Source of the DNA: Paenibacillaceae bacterium
GTDB lineage: Bacteria; Bacillota; Bacilli; Paenibacillales; CANHGK01
Length of the DNA stretch: 64,000 nucleotides
Direction of reading: 5' to 3'
Assembly: GCA_947460235.1 (NCBI GenBank)
Contig: CANHGK010000003.1
Coordinates: 86,377-150,376 of the forward strand
The notes beneath the pieces were generated by a model. It had not been told where the DNA came from. It was given only the letters and a program-made list of their open reading frames with translations, and ran no database searches. Numbering within the stretch: the first letter of the stretch is position 1; each line of letters starts with the position of its first letter. A program made the translations under genes and the position numbers. This document shows, in pieces, positions 45,131 through 54,296 of the stretch.

Positions 45131-45159
45131 ATTATAGAAGTGCCGCGATGGACTGTCAA
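45131..45159 (-). promoter_or_regulatory. Consensus sigma-A promoter of the leuS T-box transcript
   Basis: -35 TTGACA and -10 TATAAT, both perfect, 17-base spacer, on the minus strand. The -35 box contains the TGA stop codon of the RND transporter gene. Confidence 0.9.
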
Positions 45160-48100
45160 GCAACATCAGGCTTGATCAATTGCACCCTGCGTCTTGGTAT
45201 CCTCTTAAACAAACTATATAAAACAGGCACAATCACTAACGTAAGTAACGTAGACGTAGATAAACCGCCGATCACAACAACCGCTAGCGATCTGGATATT
45301 AAACCGGCATCTGTTGACAAAGCCAACGGGAAGAGTGCACCAATTGTCGCAATCGCAGTCATTAGAATCGGACGTAACCGGACAGCCCCTGCTTCCATCA
45401 GAGCTTCCGTTTTCCCCATACCCTTATCTACATTTTGTTTGACGCGTTCAAGCAAAACAATTGCATTTGTAACAACAATTCCGTTTAACATCAGCAAACC
45501 GATCAGAGCAGGCATTCCAATTGGTTCGTTAACGCTATACAAACCTAACACGGCGCCAATCAATGAAAAAGGAATTGCAAAAAGAATGACAAATGGCACC
45601 GTCGCTTCACCAAAACTAATAATCATCACAAGGAAAACCAATACAATTGATGCGGCAAGTGCAATCCCCATACTAACAAAACCGTCATTCATTTCTTTGG
45701 CAGCTCCAAGTGTTTCCGTTGTAATGGATGGGGGCAACCCGAGCGACTCAATTGCTTCTTTCACTTTTCCATTCACTTCAGAAGCATTAGGACTTGTGAT
45801 TTTTCCGTTCACTTGTAAAAACTCTTTTTGATTCATATGGTCAATACTTAAAGGGTTTAATACCCGCTTCAACACGGCAACATCACCAAGTTTTACCGGC
45901 TGTCCAAGAATATTAGTAATTGTTTGAGCATTCAACACATCAAAGGAATCACTCGGTTTCACTTTCAAACTTAGTTGTAAATCAACCGATTGGCCATCAA
46001 TCTGAAGTTCAGATATTTTATTACCTTCAATCATGTTTCGTAATCCAAGATTTACAATACCTGGCGTTAATCCATTTTGCGTTAATTTTTTATCGTCCAT
46101 TTTTAGTTCAATCTCCGGCTTTTCCCCTTCAACCGTTGAACGAACATCAGCCAATCCATCGAGGGTGCGCAACTTTTGAACGATTTTATCAGTTGCATCA
46201 GAAATTGTCTTTTTGTCAGGTCCATTAACAACGATGGAAATGTTATTATCGCCTGGTCCCCCTTGGCCCGCTAGACTAATTGATTTTGCACCTTTCACAT
46301 TACTCAATCGAACACGAAGAGCATCTTCAAGAGGTGTTACATCCGTAATTTCATCTTTTACAACAAATGAAATCGTCGCAGTTTCATTATTGATCTGACT
46401 TACAATGTGATCAAAGCCTGGTTCTACTTCTACCGCACGAAGCACTCGTTTCGCAACCATTTCGGTGCGCGTAATCATCGTTCCAAGTGGCATCTGAATA
46501 CGGGCTTGATAGTGCAACACTTTTTCGGCAGGTAAGAAGTTAAACCCAATTTTCGTACCGAAAAATCCGACGACTGATACAAGTAAAACCGTAGCGATAA
46601 CGAGCGTCAATGCACGGTTTTTAAGTGCCCAAGTAAGCAATGCGCGATATCCATGTTGCAACATATTTTCGCGATCCGCATGCGGACGCATCCGCAATAA
46701 AAATAATCTCGACAACAATGGAACTACGCTAACTGCAACCAATAACGAGAACAACAATGAAATGACAATTGTCCATGCCAATGGTTCAAAAAAACGCCCA
46801 ACGATTCCCGGTACAAATGCTAGCGGAATAAATACAGCAACCGTCGTAATTGTTGAAGATGTAATTGCATTAGATACTTCCGTTGTTGACTCTTCAACCA
46901 ATTCGTGATTCCGTTCTTTCGTAGAACGAATTCGGCGGAAAATATTCTCGATTACGACGATTGAATCATCGACAACCCGACCAATCGCCACCGCAATCCC
47001 AGCAAGTGTCATGATGTTCAATGTGTATCCAAGTTTATTTAGTACAATGAATGAAGCAAACATCGATAATGGAATCGATAAGATCGCAATGATGGTCGAA
47101 CGGATATTCCGCAAAAAGAGCAACGTAACGATCACAGCCATCAACGCGCCGAGAGCAACTTCACGGAGCATGTTATTCACAGACTTCTCGATATCCGCTG
47201 ACTGATCTTTCGTCCAAACAAGATTCATTCCTGATGGAATTGTCAAAAGGTCTGCTTTTTCACGTGCTTCATTGGCAATTTTGACGGCATCTTCACCGGT
47301 TTTTGGCACAATGCTAACAAGCACTGCTTCCTTGCCGTTCAAACGCGTTAACGCAGAATCTGCAACCGGATCAAGACTAACATCTGCAATTTCTCCAATT
47401 TTCACTTCGCGAATTTTCATTTGTGGTGAAAATGTATTTGCTTGCATCGGTAATGGTAACGCAACGTTACGAACTTCTTGGATCGATGAAAGTTCACGGT
47501 CACTGCGAATTGGCAACTTTTCATCACCAATTGTCACATCTCCGATCGGAAAATTAAGTTGATAACTTTGCAACATTTGTTTCACTTGATCAAGTGACAA
47601 ATGAAGTGCTGTTAATTTATCTGGTTTTACACGTACATTCATGCGTTTTTTGACGATTCCTGCGACATTAACCGTATCAACCCCATGAATGGCCTGCCAA
47701 GCAGGTTTCAAAGAATCCTCTACAAACGATCGAAGCACGGATTCATCCGCACCGCTTAGCGCAAGGACGATCAATTCAGGATTTTCTGGTTTTTGCTCGA
47801 TATATTGAGGTTCTCTGACGCCCTCAGGTTTTAGCAATTTCGATACTTCATCTTGTACCGCACGCTGTGCTTCCTTCATGACTACGGACATACCAAATTG
47901 TGTCGTAACAAAAAGTGAATTCGGATACGCATACATATAAACATTCTCAATACCTTCAAGATTGGATAACGCTGCTTCAAGCGGTTTCCCAAGCTCATTT
48001 AATACTTGTTTAGACGACGCACCCGGATAAGTTAATATTACCGTGTAATATGGAATGTCGATATTCGGATATTTCTCTGTTTTCATCAACGACATCGAAT

Positions 48101-48182
48101 ACATACCACTCGCGATTAAAACGGCCATCAATAAGAAAATGGCTACAGCATTTTTCATACTAAATCGGATAATCGGTCTCAT
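45156..48182 (-). CDS. RND-family efflux transporter (AcrB/SwrC-like)
   Basis: A 1008-residue RND pump with about 12 membrane helices in two repeats and large outer loops. Marks: FSMKNAVAIFLLM at the start, GIAVAIGRVVDDSIVVIENI (the proton-relay Asp pair in helix 4) and GLLMLNGIVVTNAIVLLER. In single-membrane bacteria such pumps (SwrC/YerP of B. subtilis) act without TolC and protect against surfactants and lipopeptides. No membrane-fusion protein gene lies next to it. Substrate unknown. No terminator follows before the leuS promoter. Confidence 0.93.
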   Translation of the reverse strand: MRPIIRFSMKNAVAIFLLMAVLIASGMYSMSLMKTEKYPNIDIPYYTVILTYPGASSKQVLNELGKPLEAALSNLEGIENVYMYAYPNSLFVTTQFGMSVVMKEAQRAVQDEVSKLLKPEGVREPQYIEQKPENPELIVLALSGADESVLRSFVEDSLKPAWQAIHGVDTVNVAGIVKKRMNVRVKPDKLTALHLSLDQVKQMLQSYQLNFPIGDVTIGDEKLPIRSDRELSSIQEVRNVALPLPMQANTFSPQMKIREVKIGEIADVSLDPVADSALTRLNGKEAVLVSIVPKTGEDAVKIANEAREKADLLTIPSGMNLVWTKDQSADIEKSVNNMLREVALGALMAVIVTLLFLRNIRSTIIAILSIPLSMFASFIVLNKLGYTLNIMTLAGIAVAIGRVVDDSIVVIENIFRRIRSTKERNHELVEESTTEVSNAITSSTITTVAVFIPLAFVPGIVGRFFEPLAWTIVISLLFSLLVAVSVVPLLSRLFLLRMRPHADRENMLQHGYRALLTWALKNRALTLVIATVLLVSVVGFFGTKIGFNFLPAEKVLHYQARIQMPLGTMITRTEMVAKRVLRAVEVEPGFDHIVSQINNETATISFVVKDEITDVTPLEDALRVRLSNVKGAKSISLAGQGGPGDNNISIVVNGPDKKTISDATDKIVQKLRTLDGLADVRSTVEGEKPEIELKMDDKKLTQNGLTPGIVNLGLRNMIEGNKISELQIDGQSVDLQLSLKVKPSDSFDVLNAQTITNILGQPVKLGDVAVLKRVLNPLSIDHMNQKEFLQVNGKITSPNASEVNGKVKEAIESLGLPPSITTETLGAAKEMNDGFVSMGIALAASIVLVFLVMIISFGEATVPFVILFAIPFSLIGAVLGLYSVNEPIGMPALIGLLMLNGIVVTNAIVLLERVKQNVDKGMGKTEALMEAGAVRLRPILMTAIATIGALFPLALSTDAGLISRSLAVVVIGGLSTSTLLTLVIVPVLYSLFKRIPRRRVQLIKPDVA

Positions 48183-48224
48183 GAAGCGTTCCTTTCTTCG
48201 GGTCTAGCGTCCCAACATCGAAAT

Positions 48225-48995
48225 TTAGATTGCTACGCAAACAAAAAACATTCTGCGCGACTCATCCATCGGAGCAAATGGTGAAAAATCAGACGTAATT
48301 TGAACTGGTTCCAACTGCATTTCTCGGAGCGTTTCTTTTAACCATTCCATCCGATACACACGCTGATGATGCTTTTCTTCAATCCGCTCAAACGTACCTT
48401 GACCATTTTCAGCAAATAAAACCAACTCGTGAACAATCGTCTCCGAGTTCGCCCAATCACATGTCCAAATATACGCTACGTCCGGATCATTCCAAATATA
48501 TGGCTGTTCGGCAAAATAATTTTGTAGTTGCTGCGGCGTATGTACATCAAATAAAAACAATCCGCCATTGTGCAATGTGGCACGCACGTGACGAAACACG
48601 TTTTTCACTTCCTGTTGATCCGTCAAATAATTCAGACTATCACAGCAGCAAATGACCGCATCGTATACTTCTTCTGGCGGATTCGGATGAGCCATATGTT
48701 GCACTCGCCATTTAAGCCTGCGCTGAATATCTGCATCTAGTCGAGAGGATTTTTCCTCGGCAATCTTGACCATCGGTTCTGACAAATCAGTTCCGACAAC
48801 GTGATGACCTGAAACGGCTAGCGGGATCGCAATATTGCCAGTCCCACAACCTAGATCCAAAATTTTCAGGGAAGGACCTTCATAACAATCAAGTGATTGC
48901 AAGGTTTCGCCGATCCAATCTACCCATGCTTCATACGGGGCCTCTTCCATGAAACGATCATAGTGCTTTGCAAAAAAAGCGTACGCTTCACTCAT
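48225..48995 (-). CDS. yqeM: Class I SAM-dependent methyltransferase YqeM
   Basis: A 256-residue methyltransferase. Motif I LKILDLGCGTGNIAIPLA binds S-adenosylmethionine; GTDLSEPMV and DAVICCCDSLNYL are motifs II and post-I. The start AYAFFAKHYDRFMEEAPYE is typical of YqeM, a protein of unknown substrate that follows rsfS in Bacilli. AGGAGG lies eight bases before the ATG at 48995, inside the end of cvfB, with an 8-base overlap. Confidence 0.9.
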   Translation of the reverse strand: MSEAYAFFAKHYDRFMEEAPYEAWVDWIGETLQSLDCYEGPSLKILDLGCGTGNIAIPLAVSGHHVVGTDLSEPMVKIAEEKSSRLDADIQRRLKWRVQHMAHPNPPEEVYDAVICCCDSLNYLTDQQEVKNVFRHVRATLHNGGLFLFDVHTPQQLQNYFAEQPYIWNDPDVAYIWTCDWANSETIVHELVLFAENGQGTFERIEEKHHQRVYRMEWLKETLREMQLEPVQITSDFSPFAPMDESRRMFFVCVAI

Positions 48996-49908
48996 GGCGT
49001 ACGCCTCCTGTTCCCTTACCTTCTGCACGATACGTCCACTCGCCTTCTTGACGAATTTGACCTTGTTTCATTAAAGCACCAAGTGCACGTTTGAACGCAG
49101 CTTTACTCATTTTGAAGGTTTTCTTAATTAATTCTGGATCCGTTTTATCGCTGTAAGGCATCGCGCCTTTTTGTTCAATTAAGTGATTTAAAATCAAACT
49201 TGCATCATCGTTTTGTTGCAAATGTGCTTCATCACGCAAACTTAAGTTCACACGTCCATCATCACGCACGTGCGTGACACGTACACGGACACGCTCACCG
49301 ATACGCAAGGACAATGGACGCTCACTTTCGTGAATCATTCCGATTACACCAAATCCAAGAACACCTGCATCACACAAGACAAACGAACCGATTTTCATCG
49401 TATTATAAACGATACCCTCAACCCATGTATTTCGCCAAGTTAATGGCGCTGGAACACAAATGGGAATGAGGTCATCTTCAATCACACACGCCGCAATCAT
49501 CCGCCCACGTTGATCGTGTTCCATTTTGACATAGACACGGTCCCCCAACTTAGGACGCAAAAATTCCAAATCGGACAATTCGCTTCTTGGCAATAACAAT
49601 TGACGTTTCAAACCGATATCCAAGAAAAATCCTAACTCCAATTTTTGGTCGACAATTTCAAGCGCTGCAATCTTACCCGCTTCAATTAATGAATGATTCA
49701 TTGTCGCAACCCAGCGGTCTTCGCTGTCATGATAAATGAACACTTCTACTGGTCCACCAACTACAAGCGGACCGGTTTGTTCCCCTTTGGGAAGCAACAC
49801 TTCACGAAATCCATCACCCAAAAAATGCCCGTACGGATCCACTTGCCGAAGCACTGTTAATACTTTGCGCGTACCGGCCACCCATTTTTGCATTTTCCGT
49901 TCGGTCAT
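48988..49908 (-). CDS. CvfB/YitL-like S1-domain RNA-binding protein
   Basis: A 306-residue protein with tandem S1-like OB domains and a winged-helix end. The middle shows LELGFFLDIGLKRQLLLPRSEL and FVLCDAGVLGFGVIGMIHESE, then VRVRVTHVRDDGRVNLSLR. The C-terminus (FKMSKAAFKRALGALMKQG followed by IRQEGEWTY) is as in CvfB of Staphylococcus, a virulence and RNA-binding factor, and YitL of Bacillus. ATG at 49908 overlaps the rsfS stop (ATGA). Its place inside the yqe cluster differs from B. subtilis, where yitL is elsewhere. Confidence 0.9.
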   Translation of the reverse strand: MTERKMQKWVAGTRKVLTVLRQVDPYGHFLGDGFREVLLPKGEQTGPLVVGGPVEVFIYHDSEDRWVATMNHSLIEAGKIAALEIVDQKLELGFFLDIGLKRQLLLPRSELSDLEFLRPKLGDRVYVKMEHDQRGRMIAACVIEDDLIPICVPAPLTWRNTWVEGIVYNTMKIGSFVLCDAGVLGFGVIGMIHESERPLSLRIGERVRVRVTHVRDDGRVNLSLRDEAHLQQNDDASLILNHLIEQKGAMPYSDKTDPELIKKTFKMSKAAFKRALGALMKQGQIRQEGEWTYRAEGKGTGGVRHE

Positions 49909-50252
49909 ACGCGTTCCATCCGCGGAGCATCTGACCAAAGTCGTTCCAAGTTATAGTAGCCACGTTCTTCACGGTGAAATACATGAACTACGATATCGCC
50001 GCAATCGACGAGCACCCAGCGCCCTGCATCATATCCTTCCACACGTTTAATCATTCCGTCATTTTGATGCATTGCATCTTTTATACCACTAACAATCGCT
50101 TGCACTTGACGTTCCGAGTTCCCATGTGCGATCACAAAATAATCCGCAACCCCTGAAATCCCTTTTACATTTAACACTTCAAGGTCGATTGCTTTTTTAT
50201 CATCCATTGCATCAACCACATATTTCAACCACTTCTCAACGATACTGCTCAT
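49905..50252 (-). CDS. rsfS: Ribosome silencing factor RsfS
   Basis: A 115-residue Iojap/RsfS protein that binds L14 and keeps subunits apart when nutrients are short. KKAIDLEVLNVKGISGVADYFVIAHGNS and VEGYDAGRWVLVDCGDIVVHVFHREERGYYNLERLW are split across the family pattern. It overlaps yqeK by four bases and cvfB by four, so it is part of a tightly coupled operon. Confidence 0.95.
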   Translation of the reverse strand: MSSIVEKWLKYVVDAMDDKKAIDLEVLNVKGISGVADYFVIAHGNSERQVQAIVSGIKDAMHQNDGMIKRVEGYDAGRWVLVDCGDIVVHVFHREERGYYNLERLWSDAPRMERV

Positions 50253-50842
50253 GTGTTAGCTCCCTTGCGTTTTTTCAATTCCAGCAACATCGCATTACGC
50301 GAAATGATGGTAAATGGAAAAATCGTCTTTTGTTTTTCAATTAGTAAACGAATCGTCAGATCCATTCCGAGTAATAAAGCTTCTTCAATACTACGCTTTG
50401 AGGCATTTCGTAAGACTTCCACACCTTCGTAATCGCGGTTCGGTTCAATGTAATCCGCGAGGCAAAGCACCTTCTCCAACATATTCATTCCTGGACGACC
50501 AGACGTATGGTAACGAATCGCATCCAAAATCTCTGTGTCAGTAATACCGAATTCATGCTCTGCTAAATACGCGCCGACCGGTGCATGCCACAATTGATGG
50601 TCAAAATCGCCCATTTCCGCCGCTTCCGGTAGTTTGAGCATAATTGACCACAAATCATCTCGACTCCAATATTTTGCATAGTCATGTAACAACGCCGAAA
50701 CTTCCGCCTTAAATGGATCCACGCCGTGTTCATGTGCAAGTGAAACCGCCGATTCTCGAACACCCAGCGTGTGTTTCCAACGTTTCCCTGGCAATGCGGC
50801 TTGTACCGCTTTTTCGATGCGTTCAATGAGTTCTTTCGACAT
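50249..50842 (-). CDS. yqeK: HD-domain Ap4A hydrolase YqeK
   Basis: A 197-residue HD-superfamily hydrolase. The metal ligands appear in WKHTLGVRESAVSLA, ALLHDYAKYW and the later HAPVGAYLA and IRYHTSGRPGM. YqeK proteins split diadenosine tetraphosphate to two ADP (symmetrical), a role shown for Gram-positive members. It overlaps nadD by 20 bases and rsfS by four, the usual nadD-yqeK-rsfS order. Confidence 0.94.
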   Translation of the reverse strand: MSKELIERIEKAVQAALPGKRWKHTLGVRESAVSLAHEHGVDPFKAEVSALLHDYAKYWSRDDLWSIMLKLPEAAEMGDFDHQLWHAPVGAYLAEHEFGITDTEILDAIRYHTSGRPGMNMLEKVLCLADYIEPNRDYEGVEVLRNASKRSIEEALLLGMDLTIRLLIEKQKTIFPFTIISRNAMLLELKKRKGANT

Positions 50843-51428
50843 ATAAATCCCTCTCTACGATCCATTCCCGAACTGGGTCGGGTACCCACCAGCGTATCGA
50901 CATTCCATTTGCAACCCGATTGCGTATCACTGTTGAGGAAATGTCCAATTGCGGCATTTCAATATCTAAAAACCGATTCGACCATTCTGATTTAACATCC
51001 ATGCCGACGGGATTCGCATATCCTGGTCTTGCTGTTCTCACAAATCGCACAAGTCGAATCAGTTCATCAATTCGATGCCAATGATGCAACACCTGCATTT
51101 GGTCTGCGCCGAGGATAAAATAAAACTCCTTGCCCGGATGTTCATCGATCAACATCATTACTGTATCAATTGTAAAAGATGGACCCGAGCGTTCATGTTC
51201 CACATCTTGCAATTTATAATGTTCCACATCAGAAATTGCTCGCTTAAGCATCGTTACACGATCATGATTAGAAGCAATTGGTGCATTTGATTTTAGTGGC
51301 GACTGGTTTGCAGGAATCCACCAAACTTCATCCAACTGCAACTGACAAAATGCTTGTTCCGCCAACATCAAATGTGCAAGATGTATCGGATCAAACGAAC
51401 CTCCCATCAATCCGATTCGGTTATTCAT
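50823..51428 (-). CDS. nadD: Nicotinate-nucleotide adenylyltransferase
   Basis: A 201-residue nucleotidyltransferase of NAD synthesis. The start MNNRIGLMGGSFDPIHLAHLM contains the GxFxPxHxGH-type motif, with HLAH; WWIPANQSPLKS and the late ISSTVIRNRVANG (SxTxIR) are diagnostic. ATG at 51428 lies inside the end of aroE with an 8-base overlap and no good ribosome site, so translation likely depends on aroE. The small yqeI (RNA-binding CRM protein), usual between aroE and nadD, is absent. Confidence 0.95.
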   Translation of the reverse strand: MNNRIGLMGGSFDPIHLAHLMLAEQAFCQLQLDEVWWIPANQSPLKSNAPIASNHDRVTMLKRAISDVEHYKLQDVEHERSGPSFTIDTVMMLIDEHPGKEFYFILGADQMQVLHHWHRIDELIRLVRFVRTARPGYANPVGMDVKSEWSNRFLDIEMPQLDISSTVIRNRVANGMSIRWWVPDPVREWIVERDLYVERTH

Positions 51429-52266
51429 AGCCAAGCGACTGTAACACAGCCGTACGCATGACTTCAATTGGCGCTTGCATGCCCGTCCAGTATTCAAATC
51501 CATATGCACCCTGATAGACAAACATCCCAAGTCCACCTAGTGCGGTAGCTCCTTTTTCATAGGCGTCATCCAGCATTTTCGTTCGCAATGGATTATAAAT
51601 CAAGTCACTTACAACTTGGTGACTTTGAATCCAGTTCGTATTAAAAGGGGTAGCTTCACGATTTGGAAACATTCCGATCGATGTCGTATTGATAATCAGA
51701 TCCGCCTGTTCAATCGCCAATTGTTGCGCTGCAACATCCACGGCGACGAACGATTGAATCCCGGTATGTTCCACCAAATGCGAGGCCAACTGTTCAGCCG
51801 TTTGCTGAGTCCGATTCAAGATAATGAGTTGCGAAGCACCCGCTTGTGCAAGAGCAAATGCAACTGCTCTGCAAGCTCCTCCAGCACCAACAACCACAAT
51901 CCGTTTGCCTTTTGGGTCGAAATGGGCTTCCTCTTTCAACGATCGTACATATCCAATGCCATCTGTATTGTAACCAATTAATTTCCCGTCTCGATTGACG
52001 ATCGTATTTACAGCACCAATTTGACGAGCTAAGGGATCAATGTCATCCAAATACTTCATGACTTCCACTTTGTGTGGAATCGTAACATTGATTCCGTAAA
52101 TACCTAGTGCACGGATCCCCTCGACCGCTTGCTGCAAGTGTTCCGCGCGCACATGAAACGGAACATAAACCGCATCCAATTCAAGTTCAGAAAAAGCAGC
52201 TTGATGCATTAGTGGGGATTTTGATTGCATAATCGGGTCACCAATGACCGCTAGTACTTTTTTCAC
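51421..52266 (-). CDS. aroE: Shikimate dehydrogenase
   Basis: A 281-residue NADP-dependent enzyme reducing 3-dehydroshikimate. Substrate motif GDPIMQSKSPLMHQAAF, catalytic Lys in NVTIPHKVEVM, nucleotide loop VVGAGGACRAVAFAL, NRTQQTAEQL and the end GLGMFVYQGAYGFEYWTG. It overlaps yqeH by four bases. The position between yqeH and nadD is conserved in Bacilli. Confidence 0.96.
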   Translation of the reverse strand: MKKVLAVIGDPIMQSKSPLMHQAAFSELELDAVYVPFHVRAEHLQQAVEGIRALGIYGINVTIPHKVEVMKYLDDIDPLARQIGAVNTIVNRDGKLIGYNTDGIGYVRSLKEEAHFDPKGKRIVVVGAGGACRAVAFALAQAGASQLIILNRTQQTAEQLASHLVEHTGIQSFVAVDVAAQQLAIEQADLIINTTSIGMFPNREATPFNTNWIQSHQVVSDLIYNPLRTKMLDDAYEKGATALGGLGMFVYQGAYGFEYWTGMQAPIEVMRTAVLQSLGYE

Positions 52267-53633
52267 GGTTGGTTGCCTCCCCGTTTCGGAGGTGTGCTTT
52301 TCGGTCCGGAAGGTCCAGTTGGTTTTCCTCTTCCATAGGCACCTTTCCCATAGGCATTCGGTTTTCCTGACGCACTGGGCTTGCCATTCGCGCTAGGTTT
52401 ACCAGTGCCACGGAAAAATGGTTTTGAACCTGGAGATGCAGGTCGTTTCGAAACGACCGGTTTTTCGAGTACCGGAGGTTTTGAAATAATTGCTTCACGT
52501 AAAATCACTTTTGTTTCTGCTGGTGCATACACATCAATCGTTGCACCTGTCGTTTCATTAACGCGAATCCAACCGAGTCCTGCAACGACGATATCATAAC
52601 TTTTTCCTGGAGCAATGCGTAGCGATTGACGCTTCCACGCCCAGCGCGTCGGATTCGCCTCGATCGTTTCCAATGTAGGCGGGGCAAGAAGTGTACCGCG
52701 ATGGTTTTCACTCATCAAATCAGCGCGCTCTAATTTTGAACGGTGAATATCCAAATCATTCGACACATAACACGTAAACGACTGTCTCCCACCGCTCACA
52801 AAATCTATCCTCACAAATGCACCAAAAAACAAGGTCTGTTCAGGATTCAATTGGAATACGCGTGGTTTCAATGTTCTGTCTGGCACGATCACTTTGAGAT
52901 CCGACGGATCGACCATTTCCGTTAGACGGAATGAATTCACAATTCCGGGTGTATCAATTAGTTCTCCGCCATCCGTAAGTGGAATATGCACCGCATCCAA
53001 CGTCGTACCTGGGAAACGTGAAACCGTCAGTTCATGTTCCAAATCGCTATATTCACGAATTAAACGATTAATTAAACTGGATTTCCCTACATTGGTTGCA
53101 CCAATTACATAGGTTTTCTTACCAGCGCGGAATTTTGTCAGCGCCTCCACTAGCGGCTCCAAACCTTGTCCGCTCAGCGCACTCATCAATACAACTTCCT
53201 GAACATTCACGCCTTCTTCTTTCAAGCGACGATAAATCGCATGCTGGACACGCGAACGATTCGTCGAACGATCAAACAAATCGATTTTGTTTACAGCGAC
53301 AATGACTGGATTCGTACCGATAAAACGACGCAACCCCGACAGCATACTTCCTTCCAAATCAAACAGATCAAGCACCCATAATACGAGCGCTCGCGTTTTC
53401 CCAATGCTATCAAGCAATTTCAAGAATGAATCATTGCTCACATTGCTCTTCGATACTTCGTTGTAATGCTTGATCCGAAAACAACGCTGACAAGTTACCG
53501 GTTCACGGGTAACCGCGGACAACGGTGCGTATCCTGCAATTGAAGGTTCATCAAATTGAATTTGGATGCCGCAACCAAGACACACATAATTTTCGTAATC
53601 TTCTTCAAAATCCATCTCATTCATCTCATTCAT
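52263..53633 (-). CDS. yqeH: Ribosome biogenesis GTPase YqeH with long basic tail
   Basis: A 456-residue circularly permuted GTPase needed for 30S assembly. A treble-clef zinc finger (CLGCGIQ and CQRCF) comes first, then G4 (AVNKIDLFD), G5 (MSALSGQG), G1 (GATNVGKSSLIN) and G3 (IDTPGI), followed by the C-terminal RNA-binding part. B. subtilis YqeH is about 366 residues. Here about 70 further residues form a repetitive Gly, Pro, Lys, Ser tail with GKPSAxG units, likely disordered and RNA-binding. It overlaps aroE by four bases. Confidence 0.95.
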   Translation of the reverse strand: MNEMNEMDFEEDYENYVCLGCGIQIQFDEPSIAGYAPLSAVTREPVTCQRCFRIKHYNEVSKSNVSNDSFLKLLDSIGKTRALVLWVLDLFDLEGSMLSGLRRFIGTNPVIVAVNKIDLFDRSTNRSRVQHAIYRRLKEEGVNVQEVVLMSALSGQGLEPLVEALTKFRAGKKTYVIGATNVGKSSLINRLIREYSDLEHELTVSRFPGTTLDAVHIPLTDGGELIDTPGIVNSFRLTEMVDPSDLKVIVPDRTLKPRVFQLNPEQTLFFGAFVRIDFVSGGRQSFTCYVSNDLDIHRSKLERADLMSENHRGTLLAPPTLETIEANPTRWAWKRQSLRIAPGKSYDIVVAGLGWIRVNETTGATIDVYAPAETKVILREAIISKPPVLEKPVVSKRPASPGSKPFFRGTGKPSANGKPSASGKPNAYGKGAYGRGKPTGPSGPKSTPPKRGGNQP

Positions 53634-53675
53634 CGGTCATTCCGTCTCTTTCTGCCGTTTGGCTAAACTCAATTA

Positions 53676-54179
53676 TTAGTTCTGTTTTGAACGAATCCAC
53701 TTCAATACGACGCCTTCCATCGCACGATTGATCTTCGTCCAACGTCCATCCGTTTTGCGCTCGATCGGATGCACCCATATCGAATATAATTTCATTCGAT
53801 TGGCACCAAAAATATCGGTCATCAATTGATCTCCAATCATTGCCACAGAATCCGAACGCACATTAAAATGCGTCATCGCCTTCTGAAAACAAAACTTGAG
53901 CGGCTTCTTCGCAACTGCAATATAAGGCAACCCATAACGCCTCGCAAAACTTCCGACACGAACATTGGAATTGTTTGAAATAATCATCACACGCAATCCT
54001 GCTGCCATAAACCGATTTAACCAATCGATCAACTCAGCCGGCGCCTCTTTTTCAAATGTACGAACCAACGTATTGTCCAAATCGGTAAGCACAACATCGA
54101 TCCCTAGCGCACGCAATTGCAAAGGATCAATTTCGTAGATTGATTGCACTTCCAAGTTTGGAACAAATACCTGATGCAC
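53676..54179 (-). CDS. yqeG: HAD-superfamily phosphatase YqeG
   Basis: A 167-residue HAD subfamily IIIA phosphatase. The nucleophile motif is VVLTDLDNTLV; VMIISNNSNV and the late MIGDQLMTDIFGANRM complete the site, with the Lys in VAKKPLKFCFQ. Substrate unknown in bacteria. GTG at 54179 is chosen since GGAGG lies seven bases upstream; an ATG in the same frame is only two bases from that site. It heads the yqeG-yqeH-aroE-nadD-yqeK-rsfS run. Confidence 0.93.
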   Translation of the reverse strand: MHQVFVPNLEVQSIYEIDPLQLRALGIDVVLTDLDNTLVRTFEKEAPAELIDWLNRFMAAGLRVMIISNNSNVRVGSFARRYGLPYIAVAKKPLKFCFQKAMTHFNVRSDSVAMIGDQLMTDIFGANRMKLYSIWVHPIERKTDGRWTKINRAMEGVVLKWIRSKQN

Positions 54180-54239
54180 GACCATTCCTCCGTTCAAATT
54201 CTAGTAGTTTCACTATACCACATCTAATGATGATGCGAC

Positions 54240-54274
54240 AAAAAACCGGCCCCTCAAGGTTGAAGGAGCCGGTA
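54240..54274 (-). terminator. Terminator at the end of the pil operon
   Basis: Minus strand ACCGGCTCCTTCAACC-type arm pairs with GGGGCCGGT, followed by TTTTTT. It separates the pilus genes from yqeG. Confidence 0.85.
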
Positions 54275-54296
54275 TAAGTATTGTTACTATCTACGT

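Noticed and set aside
45156..48182. Tripartite Gram-negative style efflux system
   Set aside because: No membrane-fusion or outer-membrane partner gene is present; the stand-alone SwrC-like form fits better.
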